From Candolleomyces eurysporus (lineage: Eukaryota; Basidiomycota; Agaricomycetes; Agaricales; Psathyrellaceae), in assembly GCA_027579435.1 (NCBI GenBank), contig JANBPK010000781.1:1-64000 (forward strand): a stretch of 64,000 bases of DNA, written 5' to 3'. The notes under the pieces were generated by a model. That model worked only from the letters and a program-made list of their open reading frames with translations, was not told the DNA's origin and made no database searches. The translations under genes were made by a program, and so were the position numbers. Shown here in pieces: positions 12,301 to 27,148 of this stretch (the stretch's first letter is position 1; each line of letters starts with the position of its first letter).

Positions 12301-14053
12301 TGAGCTCATTTTGAAGTGGAGCAAGGACTGTGTTTCTTTCCAAGATGGAAAACGCAAAACTGCTCTCCATCTCGCAGTGCTGAACGGTTTCGAGTCATTG
12401 GTGAAGATACTCTTGGAACACGGCGCGAATGTGAATTGTCAAGACCTGCAGGGCAATACTCCTCTTCTTCTTGCATGTGGTTTCCCCTCATATCTAGACA
12501 CTTCCCATTCAAACGGGGAAGATCCCATTCAATTCCTTCCTTTACGAATAGTGCAGATCTTGCTTCAACATGGCGCAGATATCTCACTCAGGAATGGGGA
12601 TGGTCAAACAGCCCTGGGGTGCGCAATCGCCTCGGATGCGAAAACAGAGGTCGTTCAGACCCTCATCAAAGCTGGCGCCGATATCTCGTCCTTGGACAAC
12701 GAAGGCACGTCGGCCATTGAACTGTGCATCAGTCGCCCCTGGAACGACTCCGACGAGGGATTGTTGAACCAACTCCTCGAGCAAAGTGATGAGGATCGAA
12801 CTGCCATTTTGCCCTTGTTAGCTCTGCAGGAGAGACAATGGGGTAACTTTCGGCGCCTTGGGGATCGAGGCATCCACCCACGGAAGGACGACCTAGTTGG
12901 GAACACGGCTGTCGCATTTGGCGCCTTTGACGATGGCGAAATTGATATTCTGCAGCAGGTCCTGAAGGAGGGTGCCGTTCTCCAATCTGACGATTATCGT
13001 TTTCCGTACGCTGTTAGCAATCTTTTATACAAGTTTCAGCGCAACGGCAACCTTGGTACTGTAGCTGCCTCACTCGCAATCCTCCAAGACACCAATCCAC
13101 AAATGACAAACCCAGAAAGTTTAACCAAAGCACTTCACCAAGCTCTCCAATACCCAAGGTCCGACCAACTCCTCCAACTACTGATTGACTATGGAGCAGA
13201 CGTATATCATGGCGGGGAAGACCAAATGGATGCATTTTTGCTTTGCGCGGTTCACGGCTACTGGGAATCTCTCCCCTGCCTTTTCCGTGCCCATTCCTCT
13301 CGGCCCCCTCCTCCAGACCATTGGCTCGCGTCACTCGTAGAGCCCATACATACTTTGGATTCAGACCAGCATACCGCCCTCATACGCGCATTGAAGCTAG
13401 CTGATAAGCTCGAGTGCCAGGCATGGGTGGAGAGCAAGATGACGCCCTTACACCAGGCAATACGGAGAGGCGATATGAAGACAGTCAAGCTTATTCTTGC
13501 GATGGATCCCGATCGCGATATCAATGCTGCAGACGAATATGGATGGACGTTGTTGCACTATGCTGTTTGCCATGGACGCGAAGACCTCGTTGACCATCTG
13601 CTCGACCGTGGTGCGAATGTGGGCGCTAGGACAAGCAAATGGTCCAGAGAATGGGGGCGTCACTCCTGGTTATGTCAAAGAGACGATTGGGTCGGTCAGC
13701 CACTCCATCTCGCAGCAATGTTTTTCATGAAGGAAATAGTTGAGAAACTGTTGAAGGCGGGAGCAGATGTGAATGCGAAGTCCATTGAAATCAAGGATTC
13801 GGATTCTCGGGTTCCTAGGCAAGGACCGACAGCCTTGCATCTGGTTCTGTCGACTGGTGGAGTGTTGGATGACACTCGGCTGAGTATCGCCCAGATCTTG
13901 GTCGACAGTGGGGCTGCGATTGAGGGAGTCGTTGATCATTTGGACCTTCCCAATGTCCTTCGTTTCGAAGCTTGGGAGGTGTTATGGGACAAACTGCGTG
14001 TTGGTATCACAGAGAGAGCTACGACAACAACAATCGTGATGGACAATAATTAG
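9319..14053 (+). CDS. STAND protein: fungal N-terminal domain, NACHT, ankyrin repeats
   Basis: Exons 9319-9793, 9851-10021, 10074-10098, 10151-10675 and 10726-14053 give 1,507 aa. Residues about 1-170 match the helical N-terminal domain of fungal STAND proteins (MAEAIGTASAIAGL, then a coiled-coil stretch). A NACHT ATPase follows: Walker A GKPGVGKTTLS, Walker B TFLVLDGLDEFDD, sensor LATSR. A helical winged-helix-like arm comes next, then about 13 ankyrin repeats (GWTPLHWAA, TALHLAV, LLEHGANVN and similar) to the C-terminus. Such proteins act in fungal heterokaryon incompatibility and innate-type recognition, with the repeats as sensor; this role is inferred. Intron 1 is 57 nt and free of in-frame stops, so it could be retained. 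The upstream in-frame ATGs at 9259 and 9301 are alternatives. Confidence 0.88.
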
Positions 14054-14370
14054 CATATGAAATGTAATTTCTTCAGAAGTTGTATTTGTGCAAGAGAGCA
14101 GACTCCGCAGGACATCATTGTGAGCTTGGGAATTGGGTTGATTTCCCCGTTATCTGGAGAAAATCTTTCTTGCAAAAGTACCTGGAGTTGCATTTAGTTC
14201 GCCCGGAAAACACGCAGTCATGGCCGGAAACAAACAAAAATGGATCAATGCAAGTTTCCTTAAGTTCTTCTTTCAACTCGGCCGCTGCCATGGAGTGCGG
14301 CAATATCGATTTCTCCCATCTCTTCTCCATTAATGCAGTTTAAACGTCTTTACAGGTATCGGCTATCTAA

Positions 14371-15470
14371 AACTCGATCGATGCTCTGGTTCGCCAGCTA
14401 CAGGCACTACAGGAACAAGTTTGCAAACACCGAAGGCTTTTGTCACTCATAAGGCGAATGCCGATGGAAGTCCCGAGAGAAATGTTCTATCTTTCCATGC
14501 TACCGGATGCGTTATGGGCAGAGGAACAGCGTGCCGCTTTCACCGAGCACCGGCACTGGAACAGATTTCATTGCCACATAGGCCCAAATTCCGATCGACA
14601 CGTCTGGGAGAAGATGGAAGCGTGGCTCTGTCGAGCTGGAGATCTTCAGAGACTCCTAGAAATTGACGACGGCTTCGGTCAGCGTCAACTTCTGGACGTG
14701 GAAGGTTGCGTATGCGCGGTGGCGAGCTCTAGATTGATCCACCTCTTGAAGGAGGGCCCTCTCCTCGAGAGGCTGGGCATATGGGCCCTACAGACCAGCC
14801 GTCTGCTTGATATGCTGTCTTTTATCGAGCCCAATACTACGAATTGTCGTGCATGGGACTCAATTAGGTCGTTCGCATTCCACATCGTGAACCCGGAACG
14901 CACTTCATCTAACTACCACCCATTACCAGTATCACCCTATCCCCTCCAGCAAATATTTTTGTCCTCATTACACTCGAAATCTCCGCTATAGTGCAAGAGC
15001 TCCTGAAGTCCTTCGAGTTCATATGCGGGGAAGCGGGCTCACATCAAACATGTAGGTCCATAGCATCCACCTGCTCAGCGCACTTCGGAACTGCTTCTCA
15101 AAACTCTCACGATTCGCATGGCAATGTTCGTCATAAATAGGCATCACCCCCTCCTTCAGACGTTGGCCCTAGGTCTCCTGCAACTCCGCGATCTGAAGAT
15201 GGTCTGTCTCACTCGTCTTGCAATGATTGGATGTCTGTTCTTCCCAGCATCGAGCCTAGCTTTGGAGATCTCAGCCAATCTGAGGACATCAGCATATATA
15301 GCATACTAAGTGATGATTGTCCTTTCCAGGTTTGGATGTTGTCACACGTTACAATCGTTCACCCTGAGTGGTGTTGCTACAGTAGGCAGGCAGCTCGAAA
15401 ACACCCTCTAGCTTGGTCTGCACTCGCCCATCTCAAGTTTGAAGATGTATTTTTCAAAGCAGAGCGCTGA
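14371..15470 (+). pseudogene. Decayed F-box-like gene
   Basis: From 14371 an open frame reads a short coiled coil (IDALVRQLQALQEQ) and LLSLIRRMPMEVPREMFYLS, which resembles the N-terminus of Agaricomycete F-box proteins. There is no ATG upstream before a stop. The expected CRRWR-type segment after the F-box start is missing. LRR-like leucine-rich snippets continue in other frames at about 14700-14990 and 15118-15470 (for example LLQTLALGLLQLRDL). This is best read as a broken, partly deleted F-box/LRR gene. It could be an active gene with unusual splicing, but I could not build one. Confidence 0.45.
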
Positions 15471-16010
15471 GGGTTTGCGGATTTTCGTAATTCTGAAATA
15501 TCTGATTTTCATGGTCTTGCTGTAGATATCATAATTTAAGATGCTCTCTGGCTGTGCGCGAGGCAGAGAAGCTGAAAAAGGAGCTTATATCGTACTGAAT
15601 CTCAAACTCGTTCCAAAGCCCTGAAGTTATGGCCGTTGCCCAACGGCTATAGTCTCGTAATCCCAACATAGTTATCTATGTTAGGCGATATCTGTAGTGG
15701 AGCTGCTTGACCTTGCCGTGTAAATCTATCAGTAGTGACCGTTTACTTCCTGGTTGTATTTTAGGCAGTACAAGATTTAAATACGTGTATAATAATATTC
15801 GAGCCTTGCCAGCGCGGGAATTTTTAACCTCGAGCCTTCAACATGGCCTTCGAACACTCGAGATAGAATTCTTTCATTTGGAGAGTCCATATCAGGTGGC
15901 TTATGATGATGCGATCATAAATGGAGTGATTCCCGATCATCGATCACCGCTCATGATCAGGCTGATCTGCGATGTTCTTGAGCGAAAACATGTCCTGGTT
16001 CATCTGAAAA
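15471..16010. other. Unassigned sequence before the kinase relic
   Basis: A + frame from about 15707 to 16010 gives a plausible but unrecognised peptide (LRTLEIEFFHLESPY) that runs without a stop into the kinase relic. Stops interrupt the other frames. It may be more F-box debris or flank of the duplicated kinase unit. Confidence 0.3.
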
Positions 16011-16310
16011 ATGCTCGAAGCTCCCGCCGTCACCCCGACCCCTACAAATTCAGTGAGGATGAACCCGGAAAACAGGGGAGCATTGTCGATCGTACGTATA
16101 GCTCCCTCTATCTCTCAAGTACTTTCTCATTGTCCCAAACAGCTGTCTCCCATCCTTTGCTGCGATCAAGGTCCTCACTTCGTCTTTCACCAAGGCCATC
16201 ATATACGATGAGTTTTTTGAGTTGGGAGCTTTGCTTCGCACTGCGAGGGGAGTCATGTCGGACCATCCTGACATGCGTGATTACTGTGTTTCCATAATAA
16301 TACTCCTGTT
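16011..16310 (+). pseudogene. Truncated SRPK-like kinase relic
   Basis: The ATG at 16011 opens MLEAPAVTP, matching the N-termini of the two intact kinases downstream. About 80 codons are then missing. The remnant of kinase intron 1 follows (GTACGTATAGCTCCCTC to CAAACAG), then SPSFAAIKVLTS, equivalent to the VAIK lysine strand, and about 30 further residues before the frame ends. There is no catalytic loop. This is a 5' fragment from the same tandem duplication as 16602-18286 and 18680-20363. Confidence 0.65.
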
Positions 16311-16601
16311 TTTATGTCCTGGACGTTCGTGTTTGTGTTTCTCGTCTCTCGTGAGAGAGTCAATTGATTGTAGGCAGGTATCATAAAAGAAATTCCACAC
16401 GGAGACAGGAGTTCGATCTTACATAGACGTCCAACAAGCCCTTCGTTAGGCAGCTTCAAGTGCCGCCAAAGCGCAAATGATAACCGGAGCTTTGACTGAT
16501 AGACTCATCATGTCAGCATTTGATCCGCTCCAAATCCGTGTTTGACGATGCTTGGTTTGAGGGTGACCCAAAAGCACATCCCACTCCTCTTCGAAGAAAG
16601 G

Positions 16602-18286
16602 ATGCTTAGTTCTGTTGAAGCTCCCGCCATCGCCCCAAGGCCCAGCAAAAGCGACACAGCTGAACCCGTCAAACAATCCGTCACAATAAGGGACGTTGTT
16701 TTCATCCTGCACGAGTCTGGAGATGGTGAACTGGACGCAGTTCAGTTCGAGGAGCCTCATATGTTTAGCCCTCCGAAAGCCTCTGGATACGCTCCCTTGC
16801 ATTTGGGTCAGCAGATTGTACACCTTGATGACATCCCTGCCCAGTTCCGGGAGCCCGAGCCCGGTGAAGGGGACTACGAGATTGTGCGCAAGCTTGGTTG
16901 GGGCCAGGAAGGAAGCGTCTGGCTTGCCCGCGAGCTTGACGATTCGTGCGTACAGCTCCCTCTTTTTGTTAAGTGATTTCTCATGATCAAATAGCTATGA
17001 GCCGTCCTTTGTTGCAATCAAGGTTCTCACTTCACGTGTGACCGGGGCCACCGGGCGCAAGGAGTCTTTCGAACTGCCAGCCTTGGATGCCATTGAGGAT
17101 GGGGATTTGGACCATCCTGGCCGGCAGCATTGTACCCTCCTTCTTGACGTGTTCCTTTACCGCAGCCTGCACGGTCCTCACTTTTGCCTCGTCTTCGAGC
17201 CCCTGTCAGCGTCCTTGTACGATTATGTGGAGGTTGTACGAAGTGGCCAAGAGTTTGGATTCCCTATTGATGGACTCAGGAACATCATACGGCAGGTTCT
17301 ACTAGCAGTGAGCTATGTTCATTCTAATGGCTTCATCCACACCGGTGAGTCAGTTGCACTCCACAGACCAGCAGATTGTGACCCTCCTCCCCAGACATCA
17401 AGTCCGATAACATATTCATCGACTTTGGAGAGCAGAACGAGGCCATTGCCAAGTATCTCGCCGAGCATCCTTCAAGCACGTATCCGGCTCGGCATAAACC
17501 CAGCATCTCCCCGGATCCCATTATCACAGTCGTGTCGGAGCCTTTGCCACCTTTCGGCTTGCTTGACCGTAACGACCTACGTCTCAAGCTTGGTGATTTC
17601 GGAGCAGGTGCGTGATCATTCGTCGCAATGGACGGTTACCTGAAATTGATAAATTCAATTATCCATAGCTATACCAATGGAAGAAGTAAGCCGGTTTCCG
17701 ACAGTAATGCCGACAGCGTTGAGGGCTCCCGAAGTCATACTTGGCTGCCCTTGGGGCTGGCAAGTGGATATATGGATGGTCGGATGCCTGGCGAGTGCCT
17801 TAATTGTCACATACGTTCGAATCTCGTCTTACTTGCCCTTCCCTTTGAGTAGCTATTCGAACGCATCGATTCCAGTGGAATTTTCCATCTCCGTAGCGTC
17901 CCAAATAGTATGACGGTGACCGACGTCCACCTTGCACGGATGCAGGAATTGCTAGGGCCCTTTCCAGCAGCATTTTTGGATCGATGCAGTCGGAGGGATA
18001 TGTACTTTGATAAATCCGGTAAGGCCAATCAATCACAGTGATTTAATTTTGATAGTCTCTGACGTTCAGTCCACCTCTGGCTTCAGGCGAATTGCTGCAC
18101 AAGCTCGACTTCACCACTCTACCGGCTTTGAGAGATCTTGGACAGCGAATCTCCGAGCTCGGAGGTCAAATACCAGATAGCGAGATGGCAGCGCTGCTGA
18201 ACTTCATGAGGCGTTGTCTTGCAGTTGACCCCGAGTCGAGACCTTCGGCTGAAGAGCTGCTGAGGGACCCTTTCCTAACGGATTGA
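16602..18286 (+). CDS. SRPK-like serine/threonine protein kinase (copy 1)
   Basis: Six exons (16602-16945, 16995-17344, 17395-17607, 17669-17790, 17853-18018, 18087-18286) give 464 aa. Features in order: HLGQQ and GDYEIVRKLGWGQEGSVW (Gly-rich loop), VAIKVL (ATP lysine), HTDIKSDN (catalytic loop of the SRPK type, H-T-D replacing HRD), LKLGDFGA, RAPEVILG and a C-terminal PSAEELLRDPF. All core catalytic residues are present. SRPK relatives phosphorylate SR proteins, but expanded mushroom copies have unknown substrates. Intron 4 starts with GC (CTG|GCGAGT), whereas copy 2 has GTAAGT at the same place. The start is set by homology of three copies at MLS/MLE. Confidence 0.82.
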
Positions 18287-18679
18287 TTCTGTCTTTAAAC
18301 ACCCTTTCCACTTTTCGCTGTCTTCCCTTCACCACCTACATGTATATGTACCAGTATACTAGAGATAATGTGTAATAAATAAACGTTGAACGAGGATGCG
18401 AAAGCGTCAAGCCTTAGACGGGTTCCCAAATAGAGCTCTAAATCGAAAGGGTGGTCTTTCGACCACCATTTTGCTCAAACAGTCCCTTGATATTATTTGA
18501 ATCTCTCTTTCCTCTTTTCATTTTATCTTATTTCCTGCCCCTGTTGTTTTATTGTCTCCTTACGGCCAATTCCTGGCACCTGCGACCCCTCGATTGCTTG
18601 ACGGTGATTGACTTCACGTGCCATACATCATATGGGGCCCCAATTGTATGGGAGCCCTCCTCGCTCCTCCTCGAGAAAA
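18287..18679. other. Intergenic between kinase copies, with duplicated 3' flank
   Basis: The stretch at about 18340-18423 (TACATGTATATGTAC, GTTGAACGAGGATGCGAAAG, CCTTAGACGGGT) recurs after kinase copy 2 at about 20414-20526. The tandem duplication therefore included the 3'UTR. The AATAAATAAACG at about 18374 is a candidate polyadenylation region. An upstream in-frame ATG for copy 2 lies at 18608. Confidence 0.6.
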
Positions 18680-20363
18680 ATGCTCAGCCCCGCTGGAATC
18701 CCCGCCGTCGCCCCTGGCCCCCGCAATGGCGGCGAGACTGAACCCGTTAAACCAGGGGACATCGTCATGCTGCATGAGTCTGAGGATGGCGAATCGGACG
18801 CTACGGTCGAGTTCGCTTGCGACGAGGAACCTCACATGCTCAAGCCCCCTTTTGCCCCCGGATACGCTTCCCTGCATCTGGGTCAGCAGCTTACGGACCT
18901 GAATCGCGGTCCTCAGCCTTTCTGGGAGCCCGGCCCTGGTCAAGGAGACTATGAGATTGTGCGCAAGCTTGGCTGGGGCCAAGAAGCGAGTGTCTGGCTT
19001 GCCCGCCGACTCGAAAATTCGTGCGTACTGCTCCCTTCATGCCTCGAATACTTTCTCATCACCAGATAGCTCTCAAACATCCTTTGTCGCAATCAAGGTT
19101 CTCACTTCGGCTGTCACCAGGGCTATTGGACGCAAGGAGTCTTTCGAGCTGCCAGCCTTGTTCGCTATCGATGATGGAGACATGAACCATCCTGGTCGGC
19201 CGTATTGCACTCTCCTTCTTGACCTGTTCATCTACAGCGATATGCACGGTCTTCACTACTGCCTCGTCTTCGAACCCCTTTCATTATCTTTGGACAAATA
19301 TATTGAGGCTGAACGAAGCGAAGGGAGGGATTTCGGGTTTTCCATGGAAGGGCTCAGGAACATCGTTCGGCAGGTTCTACTAGCAGTAAGCTATGCTCAC
19401 GCTATTGGTTTTGTTCACACTGGTACGTCAGTTGCTCTCTACTCACCGGCAGATTATGACCTTCTTACAGACATCAAGTCCAATAATATATTCATAGATG
19501 TTGGGCTGTGGAACGAGGCCATAGCGAAGTATCTCGCCGAGCATCCCTCGAGGACGTATCCTGCTCGCCATGAACCCAACATCTCCTCGGATCCCATCAT
19601 CACAGTCATGTCGGAACCTTTGCCGCCTTTCAACTTACCCGACCGTAACAGGCTTCGTCTCAAACTTGGTGACTTCGGAGTCGGTGCGTTATCATTTGTC
19701 CCATTTGTGACCACTTAAAGTTAATCCGAAACCCAATCCAACCATAGCCGTACCAATGGAAAAAACAAACCAGTTTCCGTCAGGAATGCCGACATTGTTG
19801 AAGGCACCCGAAGTAATTCTTGGCTGTCCTTGGGGGCGGCAAGTGGATATATGGATGGTCGGATGCTTGGTAAGTGCCTTGGTTGTCATATCTCGTCAAT
19901 TTTCGTCTTACGTCCTATCCCTTTGAAAGCTATATGATCGCATTGATTCCGGCGGGATCTTCCACATCCGTGGCCTCCCACATGGTATGGCGCTAACTGA
20001 CGTCCACCTCGCACGGATGCAGGAATTGCTAGGGCCCTTCCCAGCCTCATTTTTGGACCGGTGCAGCGCAAGGGATAAATTCTTTGATGAGTCCGGTAAG
20101 GGCTTTCCAATTACAATGATTCTCGATAGTCGCTGACGCTTGGTGCCCCCTTGGTACTATCAGGTGAATTGCTGCGCAAGCTCGACTCCACCCCACTGCC
20201 AGCTCTGGGAGATCTAGAGCAGCGAATGTCTGAGCTCAGAGGTCAAATACCGGACGACGAGGTCACAGAGTTGCTGACCTTCATGAGACGTTGTCTTACA
20301 ATTGATCCCGAGTTGAGACCTTCGGCTGAAGAGCTGCTGAAGGACCCCTTCCTCGCCGATTGA
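18680..20363 (+). CDS. SRPK-like serine/threonine protein kinase (copy 2)
   Basis: Exons 18680-19020, 19070-19422, 19471-19683, 19748-19869, 19930-20095 and 20164-20363 again give 464 aa. The five introns match copy 1 in position and nearly in length (49, 48, 64, 60, 68 nt). Motifs are GWGQEASVW, VAIKVL, HTDIKSNN, LKLGDFGV, KAPEVILG and PSAEELLKDPF. The catalytic loop has SNN where copy 1 has SDN; the Mg-binding Asn is kept. Intron 4 uses a canonical GTAAGT. Strong colinearity, including the 3' flank, points to recent tandem duplication. A longer N-terminus from 18608 is possible. Substrates are unknown. Confidence 0.83.
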
Positions 20364-20552
20364 TTCTGCCGTAAAGATATTCTCCACTTTTCGCTCTGTC
20401 TTCCCTTCATTACCTACATGTATATGTACTAGTATACTAGAGATTATGTATAATTACGCACCAATTTCAGAAAATAAACGTTGAACGTTGAACGAGGATG
20501 CGAAAGCGTTAAGCCTTAGACGGGTCTGTAGCATTGATTGTACGATAGACAC

Positions 20553-22313
20553 CTAACCATCTATTACTGAGAACAGCCTTGTGACGTCCATGCCATACCT
20601 CCTAACAACCCGCGACCTTCCCATCTTACTCCCCGCCCCAAAATCCAACACATCCACCGGACACCCGACCTGCCTCCTCCATATCATGAAATTTAACAAC
20701 GGCAAGGCCGCCTCGCCTCCCTGGTTCAAGTTTACACCTTTCGCGGGTTCTATGACCTCCAAATTCGGTAGAACTGGTGTGAGGTGAGAGTCCGCCTGGA
20801 TGCCCATGAAATTCATGACTTCTTGAGGTTGGAGCATCCTGTCCTGGAGCGTAGGCAAGATGGCGCCAATCGTCCCTTCGTCCACAACCAACTTTGTTAG
20901 ATTCCCCATCCTAGATAGGAGGTTCACAATCTCTGTCTGGAAGAACGATGGGTAGAGCTGTAGAGCGGCTTCGGGATCGTCGATCGTGATTCGCAGAGAT
21001 GTCGTACGTTGGAGGAGCCAGCTTGATAGAGAGCTCAGTTGGCGCAGCTCGAAACCTTCGAGGTGGGCGAGGCCGATGTTGAGTGCGGGGAAGATGATGG
21101 TGTCAGTGGTGGTGGTCGTTGAACCATCGACCTGGGGGATCGTTGGTGTTGAGCTATCCTCCAAGTGTTCTATTAGGGCTGTATCGGGATCGCGTACCGT
21201 CCCGAGTGTCACAGGGCACCGACGACTGTACGGCCTAACAGCCAATTCCAATTGCGGGATATTGCTCGGGTCCTCGCAAAACGCGCCGAAATGCGCGAAG
21301 AGTCGAGAAGAAAACATGTGAAGATACTGGTTCACCGCGGTGGGAGCAAGACTGGATAGGGACGGGAGCGGGTCCAAGTTGATAGCACACATGGGCGAAG
21401 GCTCGAGGTGGGAGAAGAGGTCAAGGAGGGGGTCCATACAGGTGCTATCTCCCAGCGACATCACCCGTAGCTCAGGGAGATGAACAAGGGGTGTGGTAAA
21501 AGGGATCTGGGATCCATTGTCTCGCGTTGAGTCTCGGATGGCGAGGAACTGCAAGCATGGGGTGGAAGCTAGGAGTTGGACCCATTGTGTGGAACTGAGC
21601 CGCTTTAAGGGTCGCCAATCGCACACCGAGAGATGTGTGAGGTGGAATAGGCTCGTCGAGGCGGATAGCCTGAGGTCGGTGTCCTCGAGACATAGTCGAC
21701 GAGGAGCGGAGTTTGGGAATATGTTCAAGTCGAGGTGAGGGTAGAAAGTGGGCCCTGCCCACCGAACCGTATCCAACCCTGGGGATGGACGGCTAAGCAG
21801 CCAGGGGTAGAATTCGGTCCTGTGTCCGGCGCAGTAGTCGATATTCCATTCCCGGATACGATGGCTGTGGGCTTGAAGCATATGGAGAACCAGAAGGTCG
21901 CGCCTTCTGTAAATTTGGAAAGGAGCTGAACGATGACCGACATCGAAAAGGTGAGGTTCTGATAATTGCAGAAGCTCGCGGATGGCGAGGAGGGAAGATT
22001 CCTGGAAGTCGGTGGCATTAACCCAGAGAGGGCTGTAGCCTCGCGCAACCGTTCGCCAAAATTGGCAGACTTGCGAGCAGGAAAATATGGTCGCACGAAT
22101 GAGGTTCTTCTCTTCGAGATCTATGTCGTCGGAGCTGGGCTGGACAGCGAACGAAAAGATGGTTTGGACGATTTCGGTGGGTATTGATTGGACAGAGCAA
22201 ACATCGCGTCCACGAGGGAAGCGACCAAATTTTGGGGAGAGGCTCATCCCAAAGAGGTCAAAAGGGAGGAAACGAGATAATTTGCCAATGGAAAACGACC
22301 TTTGTGCAGCCAT
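20553..22313 (-). CDS. F-box/LRR-type protein
   Basis: A single open frame of 586 aa begins at the ATG at 22313 (MAAQRSFS). Residues about 45-100 carry an F-box-like segment (SIPTEIVQTIFSFA, then CSQVCQFWRTVARGYSPLW). Irregular leucine-rich stretches follow (LRVMSLGDSTCMDPLLDLF and similar) to a conserved end. F-box proteins link substrates to SCF ubiquitin ligases through Skp1; the substrate here cannot be inferred. The gene at 31517-33257 is a clear paralogue sharing the CSQVC..W...ARGY.PLW and VGHR..PF blocks. The next gene (TBCB) is divergent, 541 nt away. Confidence 0.78.
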   Translation of the reverse strand: MAAQRSFSIGKLSRFLPFDLFGMSLSPKFGRFPRGRDVCSVQSIPTEIVQTIFSFAVQPSSDDIDLEEKNLIRATIFSCSQVCQFWRTVARGYSPLWVNATDFQESSLLAIRELLQLSEPHLFDVGHRSAPFQIYRRRDLLVLHMLQAHSHRIREWNIDYCAGHRTEFYPWLLSRPSPGLDTVRWAGPTFYPHLDLNIFPNSAPRRLCLEDTDLRLSASTSLFHLTHLSVCDWRPLKRLSSTQWVQLLASTPCLQFLAIRDSTRDNGSQIPFTTPLVHLPELRVMSLGDSTCMDPLLDLFSHLEPSPMCAINLDPLPSLSSLAPTAVNQYLHMFSSRLFAHFGAFCEDPSNIPQLELAVRPYSRRCPVTLGTVRDPDTALIEHLEDSSTPTIPQVDGSTTTTTDTIIFPALNIGLAHLEGFELRQLSSLSSWLLQRTTSLRITIDDPEAALQLYPSFFQTEIVNLLSRMGNLTKLVVDEGTIGAILPTLQDRMLQPQEVMNFMGIQADSHLTPVLPNLEVIEPAKGVNLNQGGEAALPLLNFMIWRRQVGCPVDVLDFGAGSKMGRSRVVRRYGMDVTRLFSVIDG

Positions 22314-22854
22314 GTTGGCATGAAGGGGGTCAGCAACGAGTCGGAGGCAGAGGTAAAACCAGGGAAAAAGGAGGCGAGGGCTGTTGGACTTCAACGTGTT
22401 CGCCGCACCAAGCTATATAGGTGGACTAGCCTCGACGATAATTTCCATTCCGGAGTGGGGGACATTGATCGATTACGCCTATTGTTAATTTCACTCGACC
22501 CTGAGGGCATGATGCCACAGCAGTCAAAGCATAGACGTAAAATCACTGGATAGTTTCAAATATCGTCTGATATGGACAACGGCGAACACTGCCTTGATTG
22601 CGAAGCGCGCTAGAGCACTGGTAGACATGGTTGGTGGTTGGTGGTGCCGACCGCCTATCCAAGGACGCTAGCTGTTGACAGCTTCGCGTTGAAGTTCAAC
22701 AATCAAACAATCAGTAGGCTGAAGCGGAAGCGAAATCAAATTGAAAATGCCTAGCGCTTGTTTGTCGGACGCTTTATGTATCAGATAAGATAAGCGACGC
22801 GTGGGCTCCTGTTATGGACGATGCGATCGCGTCGATGCAAACCATCTTCCAGAC
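22314..22854. other. Divergent promoter region, F-box gene / TBCB
   Basis: No coding sequence is supported. The minus frame of the F-box gene is open upstream to about 22394 without an ATG, so the start at 22313 holds. The ATG at 22855 is in frame with an ATG-less extension back to about 22801. Confidence 0.45.
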
Positions 22855-23751
22855 ATGTCAGGGACTCTCAACCTCTGGGTCAAGTCGCCCGATACTCATT
22901 CGGAGAGACGGATAGACCCACATCTGACGGTCGAGCAGCTAAAGGTAAGTTGCCCCAAACCGTTGCCTGACAGGATGCTGAGAGTGTTGCTTGGATACCG
23001 TAGGGCAAACTTGAGCTGATTACTGGGATCCCGGCGAGGAACCAGGTTATTACGCTGCTGGAATCGGAGTCGGATCCTCGAGTTGTTGCGAGCCTTGACG
23101 ATGATACGAAGAAGCTTGGATTTTATGGCCTGCGCGACTGGCAGGTTCTGAAGGTACGCTTGAATAGAATGCTGTTGATCGCAGGCTTACCTCGATGGGC
23201 AAAGGTCGATGATAAAAACCCTTCAAACACGCTCACGGGCCAACTTACGGATGTATCTCAAGTCGAAAAGTTTGAGATCAGTGAAGCTGAATATGCAAAG
23301 AGAACCGGTACGCGGAACGACGTCAATCTGAACTTTCCAACTTACATCAGCAGACAGCGTCCTGGCTTACAAGCAACGAAACAAAGTAGGCCGGTTTGCA
23401 GAGAATGCCGAAGAGCCCGCCAACGAGGCCATCGACGAGAGCGTCAAGGTTGGAGCACGCTGCGAGGTCGAATCATCGGAGGAACTCAAGAAGCGCGGCA
23501 CGATACGATTCGTCGGCCCTACGAAATTCGGCAAGGGCATCTGGGTCGGCGTCGAGTACGACGAGCCCCTCGGGAAGAACAACGGCTCGTACGTGTGCTG
23601 ACTGCTCACTCATACATGTGCTGACTCGACCAGTGTGCAAGGGGAACAATACTTTGCGTGCCGGGACAAATACGGGGTGTTCGTGCGGGCAGACAGGGTG
23701 ACTGCGGGCGATTTTCCTGTAGAAGAGCTGGACTTGGACGAGGAGATGTAA
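22855..23751 (+). CDS. TBCB: Tubulin-folding cofactor B (TBCB/Alp11)
   Basis: Exons 22855-22944, 23004-23153, 23205-23307, 23354-23588 and 23634-23751 give 231 aa. An N-terminal ubiquitin-like domain ([10 protein letters not shown] to [10 protein letters not shown]) and a short linker with [20 protein letters not shown] are followed by a C-terminal CAP-Gly domain ([30 protein letters not shown] split by my line only for length, GKNNGS). The protein ends EEM, an acidic tail like those bound by CAP-Gly domains. Cofactor B binds alpha-tubulin after CCT and acts with cofactor E in tubulin heterodimer assembly. CDC48 lies 196 nt downstream on the same strand. Confidence 0.93.
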
Positions 23752-23947
23752 AACTGCTGTACATAGCTCGGCAAGCTGTAGCTGGAAAAGAGTAGAAGGA
23801 ACAGGAACAGCACAGCCACCACGTGTGATTAATGAGTTTGGCCTTGTTGGGCCATCCCCCCACGACTCGGACGCGCGTCCTTTGGCCACCCTTATATACC
23901 GCCAGACCGCCCACCACTCGTCCCCCACCTCCCCATTCTCCGCAACC

Positions 23948-27148
<3,201 letters not shown>

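Noticed and set aside
11086..13939. Several antisense and out-of-frame ORFs in the ankyrin exon
   Set aside because: Explained by the single 3.3-kb ankyrin-coding exon.
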